6,795 bases of DNA from Ferrovum sp. (lineage in GTDB: Bacteria > Pseudomonadota > Gammaproteobacteria > Burkholderiales > Ferrovaceae): the NCBI GenBank assembly GCA_027450105.1, contig DAIDKJ010000072.1, positions 1 through 6,795 of the forward strand, in the 5' to 3' direction. Under the pieces are notes generated by a model that had not been told where the DNA came from, searched no databases, and worked only from the letters and a program-made list of their open reading frames with translations. Of the stretch, positions 1 through 6,294 are shown piece by piece (the first letter of the stretch is position 1; every line of letters starts with the position of its first letter). A program made the translations under genes and the position numbers.

Positions 1-893
1 GACAGCGTGTCTGCCGCCCCCTGCAGCGCCGTCAAAATCGGAACCCCGCCGCCCACCAAAATGGACAGCGTGCTGGCAAAGCGCTCGGTATTGTAACCGC
101 GCACCAGTTTACCCAGCAGCGGCAAAGTCAGGAGGCGGGAATCCCAGCGCAGGCGCACGGCAGGCTGGGCCAGCGCGCGGCGCAGCAACCACAGCAGCGC
201 CAACAGCCCCAGTCCAAGCGCCAGACCCCAATGACGAATCAGGTCGGATACCGAGATCATGACGCGGGTGAGCAACGGCAGACTTTGGTGATTGTTGATG
301 AAGACGGAAATCACCTGGGGCACCACGGTCGTCATCAAAAAAATCACGATAGCCAAGGCCACCAATGTGACGATGGCGGGATAAGCCAGCGCCATGAGCA
401 CCTTCTGGCCCAGCGCATCACGATGTTCCACATAGTCGGCCAGCCGCTCAAGCACCCAACCCAGACGTCCACTTTTTTCGCCGGCGGCCACCAGAGCCTG
501 GAAGATGGCAGGAAAATCCCGCCCCTGCCGCGCAATGGCAGCGGCCAGGGAACTCCCCCCCAGGACTTCGGAGCGCAACTCCAGCACCCGTTCGCGCACC
601 AGCGGCCGCTCGGCCTCGGCCGCCACGGCAGATAAGGTCTCGTCCAGGGGGATGCCCGCATTGAGCAGGCTGGAGAGCTGACGGATCAGCGTGACGCGAT
701 CGGTACCCGAGAGGCGGCGCGCCGGCCAAAAGCCCTTGGCGCGCAATGCGGCCTGTTGGGCCGGAACCAGGGTCAGGGTCAGCAGTCCCCGGGTGCGCAA
801 GATTCCGCGGGCCTGACGTAAAGACTCGGCCTCCACCACGCCGGCTTCCGTTTTACCAGAATCGTCGATCGCCTCGAAACGAAAAACCGCCAT
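1..893 (-). CDS. gspF: Type II secretion inner-membrane platform protein GspF, N-terminal 297 residues (gene runs off the window edge)
   Basis: GspF is the polytopic core of the T2SS inner-membrane platform and is thought to couple GspE ATP hydrolysis to pseudopilin assembly. The window holds 297 full codons of a protein usually near 400 residues; the frame is open at position 1. The start reads MAVFRFEAIDDSGKTEAGVV, a standard GspF/PilC opening. The first cytoplasmic T2SSF domain spans about 63-186 (RQLSSLLNAGIPLDETLSAV 71-90, FQALVAAGEKSGRL 131-144). Transmembrane segment 1 is about 170-190 (YPAIVTLVALAIVIFLMTTV), followed by VVPQVISVF and LPLLTRVMISVSD (205-217). Transmembrane segment 2 is about 222-237. 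The second T2SSF domain begins near 268 (NTERFASTLSILVGGGVPIL). The rest of that domain and the third helix are missing only because the window ends. The start at 893 is bounded by an in-frame TAG two codons upstream. Confidence 0.96.
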   Translation of the reverse strand, partial: MAVFRFEAIDDSGKTEAGVVEAESLRQARGILRTRGLLTLTLVPAQQAALRAKGFWPARRLSGTDRVTLIRQLSSLLNAGIPLDETLSAVAAEAERPLVRERVLELRSEVLGGSSLAAAIARQGRDFPAIFQALVAAGEKSGRLGWVLERLADYVEHRDALGQKVLMALAYPAIVTLVALAIVIFLMTTVVPQVISVFINNHQSLPLLTRVMISVSDLIRHWGLALGLGLLALLWLLRRALAQPAVRLRWDSRLLTLPLLGKLVRGYNTERFASTLSILVGGGVPILTALQGAADTL

Positions 894-905
894 ACTCTAG
901 ACCAT

Positions 906-912
906 CTCCCTT
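906..912 (-). promoter_or_regulatory. Probable ribosome binding site of gspF with an in-frame mini-ORF
   Basis: The 25-base gspE-gspF gap contains AAGGGAG (912-906), twelve bases before the gspF ATG at 893, longer than the usual five to nine. Immediately after it is ATG-GTC-TAG (905-897), in frame with gspF. The TAG (899-897) rules out any upstream extension of gspF and fixes 893 as its first usable ATG. Confidence 0.5.
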
Positions 913-918
913 GCGGCG

Positions 919-2322
919 TCAGGCATCGCCGGTAACGCGCAAGAGTTCTTCGGGCGTCGTCAACCCCGCATCCAGCCAGCGCTGGCCGTCTTGGCGTAAG
1001 GTGCGCATGCCTTGCCCCTGCGCCCATTGACGCCACTCCGACTCGGCCGCACGCTGGTGAATCAAGGCTCGCAAGGCCTCGGTAACCTCCAGCAATTCGT
1101 AGATACCGCTGCGTCCTTGATAACCCGTCTGGTTACAGACACTACAGCCCATGGCGTGGTTTGGCCCTCCGCAGGCCGGGCAACAACGGCGCACCAACCG
1201 CTGCCCCAGTACCCCCAGCAACGAACTGGCCAGCAAATAGGGCTCGATTCCCATGTCGATCAAGCGCGTGATAGCGCTCACCGCATCGTTGGTATGCAGC
1301 GTGGCCAGCACCAAATGTCCGGTCAAACTGGCCTGAACGGCAATCTGTGCAGTTTCTCCATCGCGGATCTCCCCAATCATGATGACATCGGGATCCTGGC
1401 GCAAAATGGCGCGCAGGGCCTTGGCGAAGGTCAATTCGATCCGCGCATTGACCTGGGTCTGGCCGATGCCCTCCAGATCATATTCAATGGGATCTTCCAC
1501 CGTCATGATATTGATCCGTTGGCTATCCAGGCGGGATAGGGCGGCATAGAGCGTGGTGGTTTTACCACTGCCGGTGGGGCCGGTGACCAGCACGATGCCG
1601 TGGGGGCGCTGGATGAGGCGGTCAAATTGCGCCAAGGTGTCTGGTGCCATGCCCAGGACAGCCAAATCCAGGCGCCCGGCATCCTTGTCCAGCAGACGCA
1701 GCACGGCGCGCTCGCCGTGCCCGGTGGGCAGGGTGGACACCCGCACATCCACCGGACGACCCGCCACACGCAAGGCAATGCGCCCATCCTGAGGCAAACG
1801 CTTTTCTGCAATATCCAGTTGGGCCATGATCTTGATGCGGGAAATCAAGGCCGCGTGCAAGGCTTTTTTGGGGCGTACTACATCCCGCAGGGTGCCATCC
1901 ACCCGAAACCGCACCACCGAGACCTGTTCTCCGGATTCAATATGGATATCCGAAGCTTTTTCCCGTGCCGCCTGAGTGAGCAAGGCATTGATCATGCGGA
2001 TGATGGGCGCATCATCGCGCGCTTCCATCAAATCTTCCACAGCGGGAATTTCCTGCATCAGGCGTGACAAATCCACCTCTTCTTCCACCTCTCCCACCAC
2101 TTGGGCAGCAACTCCTTCGTGCACGGCATACACGCGGGACAATTCGCGCATCCAGTCCTCCTGGGGAAGATGCTTCAGTTGCAGCGTGCCGTACACACGC
2201 CCCACCTCCACCAGGGCCTCGGGTCGGGTTTGGTCGCAAATCCATACTTCCGTGGCCTGAGGGTGTTGCGCCATCACCAAAACCGCTCGATCCCGGGCAA
2301 AGGTAAAGGGCACCAGAGCCAT
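919..2322 (-). CDS. gspE: Type II secretion ATPase GspE
   Basis: GspE is the cytoplasmic hexameric AAA-like ATPase that powers pseudopilus assembly; it docks on GspL and contacts GspF. The 467-residue product is collinear with Vibrio EpsE, as I recall that sequence. The N1E domain starts at VPFTFARD (4-11), and N2E runs about 98-235 (ASDIHIE 123-129, RLPQDGRI 175-182, STLPTGHGER 196-205). The catalytic domain has Walker A GPTGSGKT (248-255), an aspartate box TVEDPIEYD (274-282), Walker B PDVIMIGEIRD (311-321, catalytic E318) and a histidine box GHLVLATLHTND (335-346). The zinc-binding tetracysteine is C381/C384 and C393/C396, followed by YQGRSGIYELL. The total is about 36 residues shorter than EpsE: roughly 15 at the N-terminus and 21 between the two CxxC pairs. 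The ATG at 2322 lies two bases after the gspD stop without a strong ribosome binding site, suggesting coupled translation. Confidence 0.98.
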   Translation of the reverse strand: MALVPFTFARDRAVLVMAQHPQATEVWICDQTRPEALVEVGRVYGTLQLKHLPQEDWMRELSRVYAVHEGVAAQVVGEVEEEVDLSRLMQEIPAVEDLMEARDDAPIIRMINALLTQAAREKASDIHIESGEQVSVVRFRVDGTLRDVVRPKKALHAALISRIKIMAQLDIAEKRLPQDGRIALRVAGRPVDVRVSTLPTGHGERAVLRLLDKDAGRLDLAVLGMAPDTLAQFDRLIQRPHGIVLVTGPTGSGKTTTLYAALSRLDSQRINIMTVEDPIEYDLEGIGQTQVNARIELTFAKALRAILRQDPDVIMIGEIRDGETAQIAVQASLTGHLVLATLHTNDAVSAITRLIDMGIEPYLLASSLLGVLGQRLVRRCCPACGGPNHAMGCSVCNQTGYQGRSGIYELLEVTEALRALIHQRAAESEWRQWAQGQGMRTLRQDGQRWLDAGLTTPEELLRVTGDA

Positions 2323-2324
2323 AT

Positions 2325-4859
2325 TCAGTGGGGTCCGTCGAAGGGATTGGAGAAACCGGGCGGGGCTTTTTCACTCAAGGGGGTGGGTTCCGGGGCGGCC
2401 TTACCCGCTCCCGGCAGGGGGGCTGCAGTGGATTGCGTGCTCGTGCTCTCGGGAGACACCCAAGGTGACTGCGGATGCTGAGCCTGCGGCAAATTTTGCA
2501 GGTTTTCATTGGACAGGGTGCGCACATTGGGCTGATAGTTGTCGTGGATGTCCTTGATCAGACCGTAACGGTCGTTGGCCAAGGCATCACTTTGTTCGGC
2601 GGTACGAATGACGAAAGGTCGCAAAAATACCATCAGGTTGGTTTTTACCCGGGTTTTGGTTTCGTAACGAAACAAGGCGCCAACGCCCGGCAGATCGCCC
2701 AGGAAAGGGGTTTTTTCATTGCTGTCGGAATAACTGTCGGACAGCAATCCCCCTAGAGAGACGATCTGGCCATCTTCCACCAGCACGTTGGTTTCCACCG
2801 AACGCTTGTTGTAACTGGGACCATAGACGTTGTTGAGGGTAGTGGCATCCACCGTGGAGGATTCCTGATAAATCTGCAAGCGCACCAACCCCCCTTCGGA
2901 AATTTGCGGCTTGATCACCAGGGTCAGCCCCACATCCTTGCGATCCACCGTGGTGAAAGGGTTGACAGAGCCGGTGATTCCAGTTTGGGCATACTGACCG
3001 GTGACGAAGGGAATATTTTCGGCAATGACGATTTTCGCCTCTTCGTTGTCCAGCGTCATCAAATTGGGCGTGGACAGTACGTTGACCCCGGAGATGGTGC
3101 TTACAGCCCGGGCCAGGGCAGCCAAACCCATCACACCATTGAAGTTGTGAAAGATGCCGATATTGGTCCCGGCCGAAGGGGTGACCAAGCCGGTAGAAAG
3201 GGTATTGACCGAAGTGGCGGCTCCCAGATTGAGCAGCGTGGATGCCGAGGTACCCAGTGAGACGATATTGCTGCCCGGAGTAGAGGCATTGAAGTTGGTG
3301 CCAGCAAAGGTCTGGGTTTGGCCGCCCCCCAGCAGTCCCTGCATTTGTATTCCAAATTCTTCTGCCTTGTTGCTGGACACCTCCACGATCATGGATTCCA
3401 CGTAGATTTGTGCCCGCCGCGCATCCAGACGATCGATGACGGCACGCAGGTTACGGTACACCCGTTCGTTAGCCGTAATGATGATGGAGTTGGTGGTGGC
3501 ATCGGCCTGGATCATCCCGGCGGGCAAACTGCCACTGGAGCCCCCGGCGGAGGCACTTTGCAAGCCGCCACTCCCGGTGGCTGCAGCCGTGGTGGAACTG
3601 GTTCCGCCGCTGGGCGCCATGGGGTTGCCACCCGCAGAGGCAGTGGATGAGGATCCTCCCAAACCGCCCGGGGAGCCGGCAGCGGACGTGCTGGAACCGC
3701 TATTGGCCCCACTGAGACTGCTGCTGGTGTTGCTGGAGTTTAGGGCGCCTGCATCGGAGGCCACGATACCCCGCAGCGTTTTGGCCAGCTTGACCGCTTC
3801 GGCGTTGCGCAGCGGCACCACCCAGATGTTGCCCAACTGGGTGGTGGGGGTATCCAGTTTGGCAATCAGGGACTTGATTTGCCCAGCCCGGGTCACCGTG
3901 ACCGATTTGAGAATGATGCTATTGGTACGCGGCTCGGCCACCGCCACGGTGCGCAGTCCTGCATCCACACCGGCCCCCGATGGCGCGTCCATCATGTGGT
4001 TGATGATGGCCGCCAGGTCGATGGCCAGGGCATATTTGATGGGGATCACATCCACGTCCCCAATCAAGGGCGCATCGATGGCCTGGATGATGCGCGCAAT
4101 GCGGTGCAGGTTTTCGGCGTAATCGGTAATCACCAGGGTGTTGTTGGCGGGATACGCTGTAATGGTGTTGTTGGGCGCAATGAGAGGGCGCAATACCGGC
4201 ACCAGGTTGTTGGCCGACTCATATTTGAGTCGAAACACCTGGGTGACCATCTGATCTCCCGCTGGTGCTGCTTCCACCTTGCCTCCGGCCCCGCTGGCAT
4301 CCACGGTCACCTGCCCGCCTTGCAGCTTGGCATCGGCCTCGGGCAAAACGCGATAAAAGCCCGGTCCATCCACCAATGCATACCCCTGCAAGCGCAATGC
4401 CGCCGTGAGGGTGGCCAGCACTTCCGTATGGTTGAGGGGCTTGTCGCTGGTCAGGGTCATCGTGCCTTTCACGCGCGGATCCACCAGAATGGGGCGACCC
4501 AGCGCATCACTCACGGCCTTGATGACCGCTTCGATGTCGGCATCGGTAAAATTGAGGGCAATCAGTCCGGTAGTGGCCGAGCCTGACCCCGCCGGAACGG
4601 GGGAACTGGGGGACATGGGCCCTGGCTGAGCCCGGTCGGCCACATTCCCAGCAGCCAAGGTGGCCGGATTGGGATAGACCTGAACCTGCAAACCAGCAGA
4701 CCCGTCGGCCCAGAGAGGCCAAGACAGCGTCAGCCCCAAGGCGAGACAGGCCCTGGGTAGCCAACGTTGGCATAGTCCATCCGCCCCATGAACTTGGTCA
4801 CCCGTGCAGATCGCCCATGGGAATGGGGGCAGCCGCATTTTACGCCGCACCGTTACCAT
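2325..4859 (-). CDS. gspD: Type II secretion outer-membrane secretin GspD
   Basis: GspD forms the multimeric (15-16 subunit) outer-membrane channel through which folded exoproteins leave the periplasm. The product is 844 residues, against a usual 650-770. A late hydrophobic segment (about 37-50, ACLALGLTLSWPLW) suggests signal peptidase cleavage after A51. A low-complexity linker (52-96) precedes N0 (about 97-176, ALNFTDADIEAVIKAVSD). N1 is about 203-265 (TQVFRLKYESANNLVPVL), N2 about 268-338, and N3 about 344-480, the last interrupted by a Gly/Ser/Ala-rich insert at about 369-446. The secretin domain (about 483-750) has VNVLSTPNLMTLDNEEA (592-608), DVGLTLVIKPQ (642-652) and KTPFLGDLPGVGALFRY (716-732). 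The last 95 residues are a Gln/Pro/Ser-rich tail ending NPFDGPH. The ATG at 4859 has AGG six bases upstream; an alternative ATG at 4838 would give a shorter signal peptide but lacks a ribosome binding site. gspE follows after two bases. Confidence 0.97.
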   Translation of the reverse strand: MVTVRRKMRLPPFPWAICTGDQVHGADGLCQRWLPRACLALGLTLSWPLWADGSAGLQVQVYPNPATLAAGNVADRAQPGPMSPSSPVPAGSGSATTGLIALNFTDADIEAVIKAVSDALGRPILVDPRVKGTMTLTSDKPLNHTEVLATLTAALRLQGYALVDGPGFYRVLPEADAKLQGGQVTVDASGAGGKVEAAPAGDQMVTQVFRLKYESANNLVPVLRPLIAPNNTITAYPANNTLVITDYAENLHRIARIIQAIDAPLIGDVDVIPIKYALAIDLAAIINHMMDAPSGAGVDAGLRTVAVAEPRTNSIILKSVTVTRAGQIKSLIAKLDTPTTQLGNIWVVPLRNAEAVKLAKTLRGIVASDAGALNSSNTSSSLSGANSGSSTSAAGSPGGLGGSSSTASAGGNPMAPSGGTSSTTAAATGSGGLQSASAGGSSGSLPAGMIQADATTNSIIITANERVYRNLRAVIDRLDARRAQIYVESMIVEVSSNKAEEFGIQMQGLLGGGQTQTFAGTNFNASTPGSNIVSLGTSASTLLNLGAATSVNTLSTGLVTPSAGTNIGIFHNFNGVMGLAALARAVSTISGVNVLSTPNLMTLDNEEAKIVIAENIPFVTGQYAQTGITGSVNPFTTVDRKDVGLTLVIKPQISEGGLVRLQIYQESSTVDATTLNNVYGPSYNKRSVETNVLVEDGQIVSLGGLLSDSYSDSNEKTPFLGDLPGVGALFRYETKTRVKTNLMVFLRPFVIRTAEQSDALANDRYGLIKDIHDNYQPNVRTLSNENLQNLPQAQHPQSPWVSPESTSTQSTAAPLPGAGKAAPEPTPLSEKAPPGFSNPFDGPH

Positions 4860-4903
4860 GACCCGCCTGCTTGCGGCGCCTTGCTGTGCCGTGTCTTCAC
4901 CGA

Positions 4904-4932
4904 AGTATCCACCCTGAGCATTCTGCTTTCAT
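4904..4932 (-). promoter_or_regulatory. Weak candidate promoter in the gspN-gspD gap
   Basis: The 119 bases between the gspN stop and the gspD start (4860-4978) hold no gene I can support, no terminator-like hairpin with a T run, and only a tiny CTTC-GGT-GAAG stem. The best sigma-70-like pair read towards gspD is ATGAAA (4932-4927), a 17-base spacer, and GATACT (4909-4904), each four of six matches to consensus. That is close to what chance gives. The reason to note it is position: this is the only gap in an otherwise tightly packed operon, directly before the gene for the most abundant component. Confidence 0.2.
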
Positions 4933-4978
4933 CCCCGAACCACCCTTTCCAAACCGTCCATCGAACTCCCTGCCGGCA

Positions 4979-5734
4979 TCAATAATGCAGGCGCGTCACC
5001 AAAGCATCACGGCGCCCCAGAATGCTCAACAAACCCAACAACTGGGGCGCCTGGGCATCGTTGGCCGTGGCCGTGCCATCAAATCCCCAACGCCCCCCAC
5101 TGAGAGTGCCCTGCCCCTGCAACAGGAGTGGGCCAGCGACCGTTTCCAAATCCAGGCGTCCACCCAGTGGGCCCAGAGATAGCCGCAGGGTGTAACTTCC
5201 CAAGGGCTTGATAGGGGTAAGACGCGAGCTCAGGTTGTTGGCCTGGAGTGTGACGGTGGTCAACTGTCTTGTGGCCTTCTCGGTCCAGGACCACTCCAGG
5301 CCATTCCATTGCAGTTGCAACGCCCCGGCAAGTTGCAGGGTGTTGAACGGTGCGCCCAACCCCAACAACAGCGCTGCCGGAAAATTTAATTGCCCACTTT
5401 GCAACCGCAGCGCACCCCACCCCAGAGTCCCTTGCAGCGGCTGGGGCATGAAGGTGGTATCGGAATCTTCCAGAATCCAACCCAACCCCCGGGTGGATAG
5501 CCGCATCCGCCAATGCACCCGCCCCGGTATTCTACCCAAGGTCTGCTGCGTGCTGAGCAAAAATATATCGGCCGCGCCATCCCACCACACACCCTCGGCA
5601 TTGGTGAGCAGCAGTTTGACGCCGGGCTCTCGAGCCAGCCGCTGGGCCACCCAGGTGGCGGGTACGTTAAGCAGCAGAGTCAGCCCCAGCACGCCCAAGA
5701 ACAACAGCCAGAGCCACACCGGGCGCTGTGTCAT
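4979..5734 (-). CDS. gspN: Type II secretion protein GspN
   Basis: GspN is an accessory T2SS protein, present in only part of the family and anchored in the inner membrane with its bulk in the periplasm; its exact role is poorly known. The 251-residue product has an N-terminal membrane anchor (about 6-23, VWLWLLFLGVLGLTLLLNVP), an early TNAEGVWWDGAAD segment (44-56), a repeating beta-rich body (LQGTLGWGALRLQSGQL, 100-116), and a C-terminal GPLLLQGQGTLSGGRWGFDG segment (201-220) followed by PQLLGLLSILGRRD. This last pattern is characteristic of the T2SSN family. The ATG at 5734 overlaps the gspM stop (ATGA), and GGGAG lies seven bases upstream, so the start is well supported. Its position between gspM and gspD matches the Xanthomonas xpsN locus, whose product was shown to act like GspC. 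A GspC-like role cannot be excluded here, but no PDZ or HR domain is visible. Confidence 0.87.
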   Translation of the reverse strand: MTQRPVWLWLLFLGVLGLTLLLNVPATWVAQRLAREPGVKLLLTNAEGVWWDGAADIFLLSTQQTLGRIPGRVHWRMRLSTRGLGWILEDSDTTFMPQPLQGTLGWGALRLQSGQLNFPAALLLGLGAPFNTLQLAGALQLQWNGLEWSWTEKATRQLTTVTLQANNLSSRLTPIKPLGSYTLRLSLGPLGGRLDLETVAGPLLLQGQGTLSGGRWGFDGTATANDAQAPQLLGLLSILGRRDALVTRLHY

Positions 5735-6294
5735 GGAGCTACTCCCGCCTTGAGCACCAGACGGGCGTTGACTTCACCCGTTCTGACGGTGGGTTCCACG
5801 TGAGCCTGCAGCACCACGACCCGGGCACTGCGACGGACCTGATCCAGCCAATCCGCCAGCGTCGAAAACGGAGCCGCTTTCCAGTCCAACACAAACTGAC
5901 CATTGCCCTCCGTGCTCAAGCCCTGTCGTTCCTGCCCCACAGACTGCAAGGCTTGGCGCAGCACCGGTTCCAGCGCTTGCGACGCTGGAACCGGTGCTGC
6001 ATGATGTTGGCTGCGCAGGGCCTTCCATTCGGCAGCCAAGAGCTGTATCTGCGCCTGTTCGCTGTGCATCTGGCGCAACTGCTGCTGCAGGGCGGCTATG
6101 TGCCGCTGGGCTGGCGCATACACGCCCTCGATCCAGAGCATGGCCAGGAGCAGGATTCCCAAAACCCCAAGCACCACGCGCTCGCGGGAGGTGCGCTGCG
6201 CCCAGAAGTGCCGCAGTGCCGCCCGACCCTGCAACAGGGTGGGGCGCAAGGCCTCTTGGAAGGCTGTCCAGGCGCGATCCCAGAGCGTCTTCAT
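5731..6294 (-). CDS. gspM: Type II secretion protein GspM
   Basis: GspM is a small inner-membrane platform protein that binds and stabilises GspL. The product is 187 residues, close to the usual 160-190. The N-terminal cytoplasmic segment carries the family-typical FWAQRTSRER (30-39). It is followed by a transmembrane helix (about 40-57), a periplasmic Gln-rich coiled coil (about 62-95, AALQQQLRQMHSEQAQIQ), an Ala/Pro linker (about 96-106) and a C-terminal ferredoxin-like domain (about 107-185). The start chosen is the ATG at 6294, because it overlaps the gspL stop as ATGA, the same arrangement as at the gspM-gspN junction. An in-frame ATG at 6312 would add six residues; the ATG at 6405 would overlap gspL by over 100 bases and is unlikely. 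No strong ribosome binding site precedes 6294, which fits coupling to gspL. The linker codons form an 18-bp perfect inverted repeat (listed separately). Confidence 0.87.
   Translation of the reverse strand: MKTLWDRAWTAFQEALRPTLLQGRAALRHFWAQRTSRERVVLGVLGILLLAMLWIEGVYAPAQRHIAALQQQLRQMHSEQAQIQLLAAEWKALRSQHHAAPVPASQALEPVLRQALQSVGQERQGLSTEGNGQFVLDWKAAPFSTLADWLDQVRRSARVVVLQAHVEPTVRTGEVNARLVLKAGVAP
5742..5746 (-). promoter_or_regulatory. Ribosome binding site of gspN
   Basis: GGGAG on the minus strand, seven bases before the ATG at 5734 and inside the last codons of gspM. It is the clearest Shine-Dalgarno match in the window and decides the gspN start in favour of the ATGA overlap. Confidence 0.7.
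5958..6000. repeat. Perfect 18-bp inverted repeat with 7-base loop inside gspM
   Basis: The left arm, 5958-5975 (gcagcaccggttccagcg), is the exact reverse complement of the right arm, 5983-6000. The arms are separated by cttgcga at 5976-5982. Pairing stops at the next base on both the inner and outer sides. Each arm contains the self-complementary hexamer ACCGGT. In the gspM mRNA this would form an 18-bp GC-rich stem-loop covering codons 99-113 (AAPVPA, SQ, ALEPVLR), in the linker between the coiled coil and the periplasmic domain. No run of T follows in the direction of transcription, so it does not look like an intrinsic terminator. Its function is unknown. Confidence 0.95.

Noticed and set aside
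767..784. Short tandem agggtc repeat in gspF
   Set aside because: Two copies of six bases encode a Leu-Thr repeat (LTLTLV) in a normal part of the first GspF domain; too short to be meaningful.
1568..1740. Small GC-rich hairpins such as GCCC-GGT-GGGC within gspE
   Set aside because: Stems of four bases with no T tract are ordinary in GC-rich coding DNA and overlap conserved codons.
1012..2067. Plus-strand open frames opposite gspE (175 and 155 codons)
   Set aside because: They are antisense to the conserved ATPase domains of gspE, with no ribosome binding site, neighbour or motif support.
3436..4586. Long plus-strand open frames opposite gspD (228 and 235 codons)
   Set aside because: They lie fully antisense to a well-supported secretin. 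They resemble no family I know, are rich in residues expected from reading GC-rich codons backwards, and overlap each other in different frames.
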